The notes under the pieces are model-generated. The model was not told where the DNA came from and ran no database searches. It saw only the letters and a list, made by a program, of their open reading frames with translations. Shown one piece after another: positions 42,714 through 51,697 of a DNA stretch of 64,000 nucleotides. Source of the stretch: Pseudobacillus lumedeiriae (lineage in GTDB: Bacteria > Bacillota > Bacilli > Bacillales > Domibacillaceae); contig NZ_JAUIYO010000003.1 in the NCBI RefSeq assembly GCF_044891285.1, positions 218,518 through 282,517 on the forward strand, read 5' to 3'. Numbering within the stretch: position 1 is the stretch's first letter; each line of letters starts with the position of its first letter. The translations under genes were made by a program, and so were the position numbers.

Positions 42714-43947
42714 TAACATTAAACTTTCCTTTCAATCTATTTACGCTCACAAAATGCGTTCGATTTTGACGATGCTGGGTGTCATTATCGGCATCGCCTC
42801 GATTATTGCGATCGTATCGATGATCGAAGGGCAGAAAGAAAGCTTAAAATCCGAAATGATCGGCACGGGAAACAACTCGATCACTGTCATGTTTCAATCA
42901 GATATGAATCCCGGCATGATGGGAGAATACATTGGAGACGTTCAAGAAGAGCCTCCTCCTAATGCACTGCCGCCCATCACGAAAGAGCGCCTGCAAGAAG
43001 CAGCCTCTTTAGACTTAGTGAAAAACGTCGCTGTCTTTTATCAAAGTTACGCGCAAGTGTTCCATTTAAACCATTTCTCTGATACAGACATTTATGCAGT
43101 GGATGACCGTTATCTTGCCTCCTTCCCTATCCGTATGATAGAAGGAAGAAAAGTGACTCCGACTGAATACAATCGCGGTCACCAAGTAACAATGATCAAT
43201 GAAACAACAAAAAATAACTTATTTCCCGATGGAGAAGCAGTGAATAAAATCATTGAAGTAAATGCCGTCCCCTTTCGTGTCGTCGGTGTTTACCAAGAAG
43301 AGAAAAACAAAGAAAAGAACATGTTTGCTATGGACTATGAACAAGGGAAAATGCTCATTCCAACAGCGGCCTGGCCCCATCTTGGAAGCTTTAACGACAT
43401 GCCGCAAATCATCGTGCAGACAGAACACTCTGATGATTTAGAAGCGGCCGGGCAAGCGGTGGCTTCTGTGCTGAATGAAGACATCCCTGCCGATTCGACT
43501 TGGCATTACAGCATTCCGAATCTTAATGAAATTATGGCTGATTTGGACGAGTTCAACCGCGCATTCTCCTTACTATTAGGCGGCATTGCCAGTATTTCCT
43601 TATTAGTAGGGGGCATCGGCGTCATGAACATTATGCTCGTATCCGTCACCGAACGAACACGTGAAATTGGCATTAAAAAAGCGCTGGGTGCGAAACGCTG
43701 GGTCATTTTGGCGCAGTTTTTAACCGAATCGGCCGTTTTGACGAGTTTAGGAGGCATCATCGGCATTTTAACTGGATTAGGAGGGGCCAAAGCCATCGCT
43801 CACTTCGCCCATCTCCCCTTTGCTATACCCGTTCCAGCCATTGTCGGCTCCGTGCTTTTCTCCATGGCAGTCGGCATCATCTTCGGACTGATTCCATCGC
43901 TGAAAGCAGCGAAGATGAAACCGATCGATGCCCTTCGTTATGAATAA
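42706..43947 (+). CDS. yknZ: ABC exporter permease with MacB periplasmic-core domain (YknZ type)
   Basis: The 413-residue protein has TM1 (IRSILTMLGVIIGIASIIAI region), a large extracytoplasmic MacB_PCD domain (about 50-270), then three TM helices with GGIGVMNIMLVSVTERTREI and GIKKALGAKR, the FtsX-like hallmarks. It ends with a short cytoplasmic tail. It forms the membrane part of the tripartite exporter with the two preceding genes. Flanked on both sides by paralogous chemoreceptor genes. Confidence 0.93.
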   Translation: MFDNIKLSFQSIYAHKMRSILTMLGVIIGIASIIAIVSMIEGQKESLKSEMIGTGNNSITVMFQSDMNPGMMGEYIGDVQEEPPPNALPPITKERLQEAASLDLVKNVAVFYQSYAQVFHLNHFSDTDIYAVDDRYLASFPIRMIEGRKVTPTEYNRGHQVTMINETTKNNLFPDGEAVNKIIEVNAVPFRVVGVYQEEKNKEKNMFAMDYEQGKMLIPTAAWPHLGSFNDMPQIIVQTEHSDDLEAAGQAVASVLNEDIPADSTWHYSIPNLNEIMADLDEFNRAFSLLLGGIASISLLVGGIGVMNIMLVSVTERTREIGIKKALGAKRWVILAQFLTESAVLTSLGGIIGILTGLGGAKAIAHFAHLPFAIPVPAIVGSVLFSMAVGIIFGLIPSLKAAKMKPIDALRYE

Positions 43948-43957
43948 GGGAATTTAC

Positions 43958-43990
43958 AAGAAGGATGTCCCATGCGGCATCCTTCTTCTA
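43958..43990 (+). terminator. Terminator after the exporter operon
   Basis: AAGAAGGATG pairs with CATCCTTCTT around a 10-base loop; the T run is short. The following 43991-44213 holds no recognised gene. Confidence 0.65.
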
Positions 43991-44213
43991 TATACAAGTC
44001 AGGCACAAAAAACAACACAAACTCTTTAAACAGCTCATGAATTAATTTTTTCTAGAGACCATTATAATCGAATCCACCGTGTCCGCTGGGCTTCTCGAGC
44101 ACTAAGCTGTTTATCTTTAATGTACCACCTTCACTTATATGATACTCCTAATTAAATCCAACAAAGTTCAAAGGTGATCATTGAAAACTTATACCGTAAT
44201 ACAAGGAAGGCAA

Positions 44214-44268
44214 TAAAAAAGCGCTGCCTAAAAGTAAGCCATTCACTCACTATTAAGCAGCACTTTCT
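44214..44268 (-). terminator. Terminator after chemoreceptor copy 2
   Basis: In the minus sense AAGTGCTGC-TTAATAGT pairs with ACTTTTAGGCAGCGCTT, followed by TTTTTT. Its arms resemble those of the hairpin at 46277-46328. Confidence 0.8.
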
Positions 44269-44296
44269 ATTTAGAACCTTATCACCGAACACTAGT

Positions 44297-46036
44297 CTAC
44301 AGCTTAAATCGGTTCACTTGGTCCTGTAATTCCATGGCAAGCACCGATAATGAGCTTGCTGACGCTGTAATTTCTTCCATTGAAGCGAGCTGTTCTTCGG
44401 CAGCGGCTGCGACATTTTGAGTATACATCAACGTATTTTTTGAAGTATACGTAATGTTCGTAACAGTGGCGGACACTTCCTGGGTCCCAACAGATATTTG
44501 TTCCGCCGTTGCTGCCATTTCATTGACTTGTGTACCCATTTCTTGAAGAGAATTCATGATTTCTTGAAAATCCTCTTTTGTTTTTCCAACAATCACTAGT
44601 CCTGCCTGTACTTCTTTCTTCACTTGGTTCATAGAGTGAGTGGAACGAAGCATGTCGGCTTGGATTTCCTGAATGAGTTCAGAAATTTGTGTAGAGGACT
44701 GCTGCGATTGCTCCGCCAGTTTTCTTACCTCATCCGCTACTACCGCAAATCCTTTTCCGTGTTCCCCCGCCCTTGCCGCTTCAATTGCTGCGTTTAACGC
44801 TAATAAATTGGTTTGATCAGCAATCGCTGTAATCACTTTAGAAATTTCACCGATTTCATTTGACCTTTGATCAAGCAGTAAAAGTACATCATGACTTTCA
44901 TTGACCGAGTGTTCAATAATGTTGATCTGTTGAACCGTTTCTTCCACAAGCTCTTCACCATGTTTAGCTTGTCGGGTTGCCTTTTCCTCTGTTGCAGCAA
45001 TCGCATGAGAACTGGCTGCAATGTTTTGGATACCCATTGCCACTTCCCCTAAAGAATGAGCACTTTCTTGTAAATGATTCGTATTGCCTTCTGCACCATC
45101 TGCTACCTCTTGAACAGATTCGGTAATTTCCTCAGTGGCTCTACTCGTTTGTTCCGCACTGGCTGTTAATTGTTCCGAAGAAGCAGCTAATTGCTCCGTC
45201 GATTGATTCACTTGACTGATCAGTGTTTTAATATTTTCTTTCATATGATTAAAATCTTTCGTTAATCCGCCTACTTCATCTTTTGTACGAATGTCCACAG
45301 GTTTACCAGAAAAATCCCCGTCGGCCGCTCTTTTCAATTCCTCACTGATCAGCAAAATCGGCTTCGTTAACCGTTTGGAAAAATAACTGATCACGATCAC
45401 ACCGATGGCTATAGCGATGGCGGAAATGATAGAAACTAGCACTAATATGTTCGCAGCGCCGCTATTAAACTCGGACGAATAGGCTCCCGAACCAACGATC
45501 CATCCCCAATGCGGGTCCTTTTCAGCATAGGAGATTTTCGTTTCTACTTTGTTCGTATTAGGATTCATCCATTTGTACGTAACGTACTCACCCTTTTGAC
45601 CTGCTTCTACCAATACCTTGCCCAGCATAATTCCGTCTTCCGTCTTCAGATCAGTAATGTCTGCCCCCTCACTTGAGTGATCCATTACTGTTATCTGATC
45701 CTCAGTAATCGCCCAGATGTCCCCCGTTTCTTTCACTCTATATTGTTCTTTCATTGTTCGCTTCCCATCGGAATTCTTTTCGCTTAATAATTCCTGACGC
45801 AGCTTTTCCTGAGCTTCTTCCAGTGTCATATTCCCCGCTTCGACTTCGGCATTCAACAGATTGATCATGCCAATAACCATCTTTGTACTGTTTTTCAACT
45901 GCTCTTTTCCCGACTCATCCAGCTGGTTTTTTGCTATTTGATAAGCCCCTGCCCCAATCACTGTGGCCGTTATCACTAATAAACACAAACACAAAACCAT
46001 TAACTTACTTCTAAGCGACAAAAACATGTGTTTCAT
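44297..46036 (-). CDS. Methyl-accepting chemotaxis protein with sCache sensor (copy 2)
   Basis: The 579-residue receptor has the same length and layout as 38634-40373: TM1, single-Cache domain (GDIWAITEDQITVMDHS, HWGWIVGSG), TM2, HAMP and the signalling tip NLLALNAAIEAARAGE. Differences cluster in the Cache domain, as expected if the two copies sense different ligands. It is a duplicate in direct orientation, about 5.7 kb apart. A sigma-D promoter precedes it. Confidence 0.93.
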   Translation of the reverse strand: MKHMFLSLRSKLMVLCLCLLVITATVIGAGAYQIAKNQLDESGKEQLKNSTKMVIGMINLLNAEVEAGNMTLEEAQEKLRQELLSEKNSDGKRTMKEQYRVKETGDIWAITEDQITVMDHSSEGADITDLKTEDGIMLGKVLVEAGQKGEYVTYKWMNPNTNKVETKISYAEKDPHWGWIVGSGAYSSEFNSGAANILVLVSIISAIAIAIGVIVISYFSKRLTKPILLISEELKRAADGDFSGKPVDIRTKDEVGGLTKDFNHMKENIKTLISQVNQSTEQLAASSEQLTASAEQTSRATEEITESVQEVADGAEGNTNHLQESAHSLGEVAMGIQNIAASSHAIAATEEKATRQAKHGEELVEETVQQINIIEHSVNESHDVLLLLDQRSNEIGEISKVITAIADQTNLLALNAAIEAARAGEHGKGFAVVADEVRKLAEQSQQSSTQISELIQEIQADMLRSTHSMNQVKKEVQAGLVIVGKTKEDFQEIMNSLQEMGTQVNEMAATAEQISVGTQEVSATVTNITYTSKNTLMYTQNVAAAAEEQLASMEEITASASSLSVLAMELQDQVNRFKL

Positions 46037-46145
46037 GCGACGTTCCCCTTATCTGTTTTTTGTTCGTGAAAAATGCTCCAAATATTTCATATGGAATGAT
46101 ACTTTTGCATGACTTCCTTTCCGAATATGTTTTCTACACATATAT

Positions 46146-46172
46146 GTATCGGCAGATAGTCATGAATTTGTA
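46146..46172 (-). promoter_or_regulatory. Sigma-D promoter of chemoreceptor copy 2
   Basis: In the minus sense TACA-N15-GCCGATAC, the same spacing and -35 as copy 1. Confidence 0.7.
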
Positions 46173-46276
46173 CAAAATATTTAGAATTTTTCATTTACAT
46201 TTAAGACTTTAGACTGACTAATGAGTATAACATCCACATAATGTATAAATTTTACATACAATCCCATATAGATAAC

Positions 46277-46328
46277 AAAAAGTGCTGCCCGAAAGTGAGT
46301 GACTCACTTACTTTCGGACAGCACTTTC
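46277..46328 (-). terminator. Terminator after the unknown gene next to fliD
   Basis: AAAGTGCTG-CCGAAAGT-AGTG pairs with CACT-ACTTTCGG-CAGCACTTT, with few mismatches. The T tract is weak in the minus sense. Confidence 0.75.
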
Positions 46329-46331
46329 TAT

Positions 46332-46727
46332 TTAAGATCTGATATAAGGCAATAGCTCCTGTTCAACCTCTCCAACCCACTTGTTAAAAGCCGGATAAAT
46401 CGATTCCTTTACGATTTCTTCTTTTCTCTGCCGATCATTAAAAAAGCCATCGAGCAGAAAAAATTGTTCTACTACGATATCGAACTTTTCTATTTTGTTC
46501 CCTACGTCGAGCGGAAAGATTTTTTGTAAAATCCCATTCCCGCTCGTCACTTGAGGCAAGGCTGACAAAATATCGGACAACACTTGATCGCCTTCTGTTT
46601 TGCTGTAATCCTCAAAGCTTTCCATGACGTACTGGAATCCATCCTTTATCGTTGCTACTAATTCAACATACTGCCCAACAAAGACGAACTGTTCTTCTGT
46701 TAATCGTACTTTTTCCAATAGATTCAC
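46332..46727 (-). CDS. Unknown 131-residue helical protein downstream of fliD
   Basis: The product starts MNLLEKVRLTEEQFVFVGQY and is predicted mostly helical and acidic, without signal peptide, membrane segment or cysteine motif. It follows fliD on the same strand with a 136-bp gap that holds a MITE-like repeat copy. Size and helicity resemble flagellar chaperones such as FliS/FliT, so a role with FliD is conceivable, but there is no recognisable motif. Confidence 0.55.
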   Translation of the reverse strand: MNLLEKVRLTEEQFVFVGQYVELVATIKDGFQYVMESFEDYSKTEGDQVLSDILSALPQVTSGNGILQKIFPLDVGNKIEKFDIVVEQFFLLDGFFNDRQRKEEIVKESIYPAFNKWVGEVEQELLPYIRS

Positions 46728-46771
46728 CTAATTTCATTTCTGTTCAAACCTTCTAGTTGTATATGCCTTCT

Positions 46772-46845
46772 GGCGTTGTTAAACATGCCTGTTGATTTCC
46801 GCTCCAATCAATAAATCAGCACAATCAATCATCATTAACATAGCC
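46772..46845. repeat. 74-bp copy of the dispersed MITE-like repeat with both ends
   Basis: GGCGTTGTTAAA at the left and ATTAACATAGCC at the right are inverted relative to one another; the interior contains CCTGTTGATTTCCGCTCCAA. It sits between fliD and the unknown gene. Confidence 0.65.
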
Positions 46846-46863
46846 TGTTTTTAAACCTTATCC

Positions 46864-48939
46864 TTAACCACCAAACTGATTCATCAAGAACATCGACTGT
46901 TCATTAGAACGCTGAATCGCTTTTTCCATCGCGGTAAATTGACGCCAGTAACGGTCTTCCACTTGCTTGAGGCGGCCTTCGAAACCGTCTATTCTAGTGT
47001 TCAAGCCTTCTAGTGTGCGGCCGATGGCAAATTGTTTAAGCGTGGAGAAAGAGTTTCCTGCTTTTTCTTTCAGCTTGTCCATCGTACCATTCACGGTATC
47101 GTATAAACGCTGAACGATTCCTTTTTGTCCCTCTGTTGTTCCATCACCGCGGAAGAAGTTCTCGACCGATTCCGGATCTTCTTCAATTGCTTTACGAAGC
47201 TTAGCTTCATTAATTTCCAGTTTTCCGCCTTCCAAATAGTTGCCCGTCGTTGTGATCCCAAGCTTAGCCATCTGATTAAAGACACTCGATACTTTGTCAT
47301 TCATAACAGGCTGAGAAAAACTCATACGCATGTTCGTTAAAACACTCGCCAACAGCGGATCGCGGCGCAATAAACCGCTCTTCGCTTTCTCCTCCCACTG
47401 CTCCTGCTGCTTATCAGACAGCTGCTCCCGCTGATCATCCGTCAGCGGCGTATAACCGCGGTATCTCTCTTCACTCGTCTTCTTTTGAATCTTATCGATC
47501 AATTCATTATATTTGTTGACGAATTCCTTAATGTTTTCAAACACCTGGTTGCTGTCATTGTTAATGGAGATACTAACAGGCTGGTTATCTTCAAATTTCT
47601 GCTTTAATGTAAATGTGACACCGTTCATTTCGAAAGTGTTGGAACTTCGATTAGTTTTAATACCATTTATAGTAAAATCAGCATTTGTTCCTGCTGTCAC
47701 CACTGCAGTCTCATCAAATTTTAATAGCTTCTCCATGAAGTCACCTTTGGCCGTGATATCATTTCCTGTTTTCGCAAATTTGCCTGTTTCCGTTCGATTC
47801 AATGTCATCTGTCCAGACTGCTGGTCATAAAACATGTTGATACCGACATTGGAACTGTTCACCCGACTGCTCAATTGATTAAGCGATTCATTCCCCTGTA
47901 CAATAAAAGTTTCATGCATTGCACCCTTAGAAGTGGCGGTGTCTAAACTAAAAGTTGTATAGTTTTGATTATAATTAATCTCCACCGTATACTTTGGCCC
48001 TGTTGTTCCCGTCTCTGTCTTTGGAGGCAAATCCATTTTTCCATCAATGAATTCAATTTTCCCAGTCTTCCTATCCAAAGTCCCTACTTTATCATTAGGA
48101 TCTGTACTACCTTTTTTAAATACATTTCCATCATTATCTACATCATATTCCTTTGTCTGAGCACCATCTACCTTAAGAACAAAAGAATTTATTGCATTGA
48201 TCGAACCTTTCGAAAGCTGAATAGATTTCGAATCGTGAGCCAACGTTATCGTATCCGTTTTAGTCTCAGCGATATAGTCGATACGAACATTACTATCCTT
48301 AGCTACATTTTGTTTAAATTGAACATTTCCAGTACCATCTATAAATACATGGCTATTGTCTGTCTCATCAAGATTTCCCCATTCAGTTGGGTCAGTAAGC
48401 ACCTTATAACCTTTGCCATTCACTTTTACGCTCCATGATGAAGCATCCAAAAACTTATCTCCTGGTATTTCAAGGTCAAATGTAGCCTTAGTTCCATCTG
48501 CCACAAATGATTTCGTTTCAACAGCTCCCTGCTTCCATAGGCCTATTTCTGTTTCGCTCGTCATCTGTTCGTACAGGCCCCGACTGGAATCAAGATTAAT
48601 TTTACCACTATTTAAAACTCTTTCTGAGCTCGCCAGCTGCTCCACCTTACTAATCGAATAAGACCCCTGCCCAGCCGCACTGCTTGCTGTGGCTGTCACT
48701 CGTTCTGCGTTTGTGGATGATGTCGTTCTCGCCCGGTATTTAGTCGTCAGTTTCATCTGTGTTAATTCGGAACGGAAATCTAACAATAGTGTATTCATGG
48801 AACGGAAATCATCCCGCTGCCATTCGAGTACTTGTTTCTTTTGCTTCAATTTATCTAAAGGCATTCGTTCTGCTTTCATTAAGTCACTTACAAGCGAATC
48901 AATATCCATTCCGCTTGCCAATCCGCCAATTCGAACCAT
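46864..48939 (-). CDS. fliD: Flagellar filament capping protein FliD, enlarged and relocated
   Basis: The 691-residue protein starts MVRIGGLASGMDIDSLVSDL, the invariant FliD N-terminus, and ends with the helical FliD_C region (SFSTLKQFAIGRTLEGLNTR, ITMEKAIQRSNEQSM-like tail). B. subtilis FliD is about 500 residues; the extra 190 lie in the variable middle (roughly 140-340), which forms the surface-exposed cap leaflets. The gene is about 32 kb from flaG-fliS-fliT, where it normally sits. It has its own sigma-D promoter. FliD folds new flagellin at the filament tip. Confidence 0.95.
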   Translation of the reverse strand: MVRIGGLASGMDIDSLVSDLMKAERMPLDKLKQKKQVLEWQRDDFRSMNTLLLDFRSELTQMKLTTKYRARTTSSTNAERVTATASSAAGQGSYSISKVEQLASSERVLNSGKINLDSSRGLYEQMTSETEIGLWKQGAVETKSFVADGTKATFDLEIPGDKFLDASSWSVKVNGKGYKVLTDPTEWGNLDETDNSHVFIDGTGNVQFKQNVAKDSNVRIDYIAETKTDTITLAHDSKSIQLSKGSINAINSFVLKVDGAQTKEYDVDNDGNVFKKGSTDPNDKVGTLDRKTGKIEFIDGKMDLPPKTETGTTGPKYTVEINYNQNYTTFSLDTATSKGAMHETFIVQGNESLNQLSSRVNSSNVGINMFYDQQSGQMTLNRTETGKFAKTGNDITAKGDFMEKLLKFDETAVVTAGTNADFTINGIKTNRSSNTFEMNGVTFTLKQKFEDNQPVSISINNDSNQVFENIKEFVNKYNELIDKIQKKTSEERYRGYTPLTDDQREQLSDKQQEQWEEKAKSGLLRRDPLLASVLTNMRMSFSQPVMNDKVSSVFNQMAKLGITTTGNYLEGGKLEINEAKLRKAIEEDPESVENFFRGDGTTEGQKGIVQRLYDTVNGTMDKLKEKAGNSFSTLKQFAIGRTLEGLNTRIDGFEGRLKQVEDRYWRQFTAMEKAIQRSNEQSMFLMNQFGG

Positions 48940-49008
48940 TTATATCCAACTCCTATATTTCTTTATTCACCGTAAGTCCCTGTATCATGGTGACTCTCTC
49001 TTCTCATT

Positions 49009-49034
49009 ATATCGGTTAGATTAGGAAGAGTTTA
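49009..49034 (-). promoter_or_regulatory. Sigma-D promoter of fliD
   Basis: In the minus sense TAAA-N14-ACCGATAT, about 70 bp upstream of the fliD start. Confidence 0.75.
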
Positions 49035-49081
49035 ACTATATTAATGAAAGAATAGAACGAAAGTAGCAGATTTTGTAAAAG

Positions 49082-49149
49082 TAAAAAGCGCCTGTCTGCC
49101 TAATGGAAATTGGCTTCACGGGCACCATAAATAGGCAAACGCCTTTTAA
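49082..49149. repeat. Imperfect inverted repeat between fliD and the CAP gene
   Basis: AAAAGCGCCTGTCTGCCTA and TAGGCAAACGCCTTTT pair with small mismatches around a 30-base middle that itself can fold (GGAAATTGGCTTC). There is no strong T run, so its role is unclear. Confidence 0.45.
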
Positions 49150-49229
49150 TATGAATCGTAATGGTTAAAACTTATAATTAAGAAAGGTACAGACGTACCT
49201 CGCATTCATTTAGAAAGGAAGGCATCACA

Positions 49230-50366
49230 TTGAGGAGGCTATTTGTCACTTTACTGCTTTTATTCCTTTTATTTGTCTCTTGGCCTTTTATTGAAAAACA
49301 GCTCGGAAAAACAGACACTCTCCCTTCATTGGAGAATATTAAAGAGGATATCCTGGCTCTCAAAGAAGATCCAGCGGTTGCAACAGCATTGGACACTCTT
49401 TATCAGAGCTTTTACCAGCTGATCATGGAAGTAGATGATACCGTCACTGCCCTTTCACAACAACAATCGGAAACGACACCCGTGGAGAAGCCTCATTTAG
49501 AAAAGCCGGCGAAACAAGCTTTCTCAGTCCACAACATTGAACTGCTGGATAGTAAGGAAAAAGTAGAGCAGCTGGTCGGGCCTCCGAAACGCTCGTCTTA
49601 TAACGAGTATGGAACCGAATGGCACACCTATCACAAAGACTATCAAAACTTCATGATGGTCATCTATGATGAAGAAAATAAAGTAGAGGGGCTTTATACC
49701 AATCAAGATTTAATTGCGTCCGTAAGCGGGATTAAGCTGGGAACTCCAAAGGACACCGTTCTTCAATCATTAGGAACGCCGTTAAGTGGCATGCGCAAAG
49801 GGCTCGTCTTTCTTCAATTTGAAAAAGATCGTGACTACGACGTATTCGATATGGATGACAGCTACGTAACGGTTTTTTACGACAAGCATGAGAACAATAC
49901 AGTAACGGCCATTCAGATTATCAGCAAACATTTGGAACAGAAAAAGAATGACGTTTACACAGAAGGAAGCAAGCAGCTAGAAGAAGGCTTTGCGTACCAA
50001 CTGTTTGACTTGACGAACGCAGCCCGCGTGAATCACCGCCTCCCGATTTTGACATGGGACGATGAAGTGAAAGAAACGGCAAAAAAACATAGTATAGATA
50101 TGGCTGCGCATCATTACTTTTCCCATACGAACCTGCAGGGACAGTCTCCATTTGACCGAATGGATAAGGATCACATTTTCTACACGGCAGCTGGAGAAAA
50201 CCTTGCCTATGGACAATTTAACAGCATCTTTGCACACGAAGGACTCATGAACTCCCTCGGACACCGGGAAAACATCCTTCGACCAGAATATCGCTTTCTA
50301 GGTGTGGGTGTTGCCTTTAATGAGAAATTCCAGCCTTACTATACAGAGAACTTCTTTAGGAGATAA
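49230..50366 (+). CDS. Secreted or membrane-anchored CAP-domain protein (YlbC type)
   Basis: The 378-residue protein starts at TTG 49230 behind AAGGAAGG. It has an N-terminal hydrophobic anchor (RLFVTLLLLFLLFVSWPF), a spacer, a CAP-associated domain (about 100-235) and a C-terminal SCP/CAP domain with LTNAARVNHRLPILTWDDEV, HHYFSHTNLQGQSPFDRM and GHRENIL. B. subtilis YlbC has this two-domain form. The function of bacterial CAP proteins is poorly known. It stands alone with a strong terminator. Confidence 0.87.
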   Translation: MRRLFVTLLLLFLLFVSWPFIEKQLGKTDTLPSLENIKEDILALKEDPAVATALDTLYQSFYQLIMEVDDTVTALSQQQSETTPVEKPHLEKPAKQAFSVHNIELLDSKEKVEQLVGPPKRSSYNEYGTEWHTYHKDYQNFMMVIYDEENKVEGLYTNQDLIASVSGIKLGTPKDTVLQSLGTPLSGMRKGLVFLQFEKDRDYDVFDMDDSYVTVFYDKHENNTVTAIQIISKHLEQKKNDVYTEGSKQLEEGFAYQLFDLTNAARVNHRLPILTWDDEVKETAKKHSIDMAAHHYFSHTNLQGQSPFDRMDKDHIFYTAAGENLAYGQFNSIFAHEGLMNSLGHRENILRPEYRFLGVGVAFNEKFQPYYTENFFRR

Positions 50367-50374
50367 GGGCTGGG

Positions 50375-50479
50375 CGACCGTATATCGCTGAATCTCGACC
50401 GTATTTCCGACATAGTCGACCGCATCTGCCGCACGATCGACGGAAAACCAATGAATGTTGACCGCAAAAACAAAGGGCT
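50375..50479. repeat. Tandem array C: five degenerate 21-bp units
   Basis: The units start at 50375, 50396, 50417, 50438 and 50459. Units 1-3 begin CGACCG, unit 4 CGACGG and unit 5 TGACCG; the rest of each unit is variable. The array begins 8 bp after the CAP gene stop and runs into its terminator. Confidence 0.65.
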
Positions 50480-50524
50480 GCCATACAGCCGGTCTCTCCT
50501 GACTGTATGGCAGCCCTTTGTTTT
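50472..50524 (+). terminator. Terminator after the CAP gene
   Basis: AAAGGGCTGCCATACAG pairs perfectly with CTGTATGGCAGCCCTTT (17 bp) around 14 bases, followed by TTTT. Confidence 0.88.
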
Positions 50525-50682
50525 GTCATCTCCTGAACATTTCTTGACTCCCGCCTATTAAATAAAATGGAGTTTTTCTAGAACTTTTGTCGAACCCCTT
50601 TTCTGTATGACCTAGGAGTCATATAATGTTAAATAACACGAATATTCTCAAAACTGTACTATTAGATTAGGAGAAGATGAGA

Positions 50683-50862
50683 ATGATGAACAATGAAACA
50701 GTTAATGAATTAATGGACCAAATTAATACTGTCCGGCATTTAATGATTTCTGCTGGATTATCTAAAGGTCTGACTAATGATGAAACAATTAAATATAGCG
50801 AAGAACTAGATATATTGATTAACAAATATCAGTTACTAGCCTTGTCTTCATACGCCAGCTGA
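50683..50862 (+). CDS. Spo0E-like aspartyl-phosphate phosphatase
   Basis: The product is 59 residues from ATG 50683 behind AGGAG; neighbouring ATGs at 50677 and 50686 are possible. The segment TIKYSEELDILINKYQLL carries the SxELD signature of the Spo0E family, a two-helix protein that dephosphorylates Spo0A-P and so delays sporulation. Family members are 45-90 residues. It stands alone; 50863-51190 downstream shows no gene. Confidence 0.85.
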   Translation: MMNNETVNELMDQINTVRHLMISAGLSKGLTNDETIKYSEELDILINKYQLLALSSYAS

Positions 50863-51190
50863 AAATTTGAGCCCTTGAAATGAGGCATCAAAGATTTTAT
50901 CATGAAGCCGAGCTTTGATAGGTTTATTTTCTTATGAAACAATGCGGATTCATATGGATACAAAGGTGCGCAGCAGGATTCTATGAAAAATCCAAAGAAG
51001 AAGCTATTACCTGCCATTCCCCTCTGTCCCCTCCACACGTGCGCTGGCACAGAAATAACAGAACAAGCGGTATCCGTCCGCCTGTTTGCTTGTGAATGAG
51101 CTGCCTAGTTTTGTACATAACTGACTCATCAATCGATACCGATTGGCCATTCCCGCTTTCTCTTTTTTATTTCCCCCTTCCCCCCACAAA

Positions 51191-51230
51191 GATGGCCTGG
51201 TGATTCAGTGAGAAACGGATCACCAGGCCA
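51191..51230 (-). terminator. Hairpin after the Hsp20 gene
   Basis: ATGGCCTGGTGAT pairs with ATCACCAGGCCAT around 13 bases; the T run is weak. Confidence 0.65.
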
Positions 51231-51241
51231 TTACTATAGCT

Positions 51242-51667
51242 TTATTCGCCATCCTTAATTAAAATGCTTTGGCTGTCGCTGCGCGGGATAAGGCGGAATA
51301 AGTGAACGGCGAGCAGCCCCCTTTTATAGGAAGCATCAATCCGATCTGTTCGTACGGAAAATGGCAAATTAATCATCCGCCTGAATATCCCTTCGTTAAA
51401 TTCTTCTTGAACGATACGAAATCCGCTATGCTCGAGGCGGATGTCACAGCTGACTTCCAATGTCCTTTCGTGCACATTCAAATGAATATCCTCTACTTTT
51501 TTGACTCCTGGGAGAAGAAACAAACACATAAGCTCATCTTTGGATTCGTATAAATTCACGCGCAGCTGATGTTCTGCTCCTTTAAAATAATGATTGAGTT
51601 TCCCTTCCATTTCCCCTTCAAAAAACTTTTTAAAGAAAGAATCCCATCCATTAAAGTAATGATCCAC
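51242..51667 (-). CDS. Hsp20/alpha-crystallin family protein
   Basis: The 141-residue protein starts with GTG 51667. After a variable N-terminus it has the alpha-crystallin beta-sandwich: LFLLPGVKKVEDIHLNVHER, LEVSCDI, FRRMINLPFSV and DASYKRGLLAVHLF. Sporulating Bacillaceae use divergent Hsp20 proteins such as CotM/CotP in the spore coat; this position next to gerP suggests a spore role, which is inference. The consensus C-terminal I-x-I anchor is not obvious. Confidence 0.75.
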   Translation of the reverse strand: MDHYFNGWDSFFKKFFEGEMEGKLNHYFKGAEHQLRVNLYESKDELMCLFLLPGVKKVEDIHLNVHERTLEVSCDIRLEHSGFRIVQEEFNEGIFRRMINLPFSVRTDRIDASYKRGLLAVHLFRLIPRSDSQSILIKDGE

Positions 51668-51697
51668 GGATATTCACCACTTTTTCTCAATGTGTCA

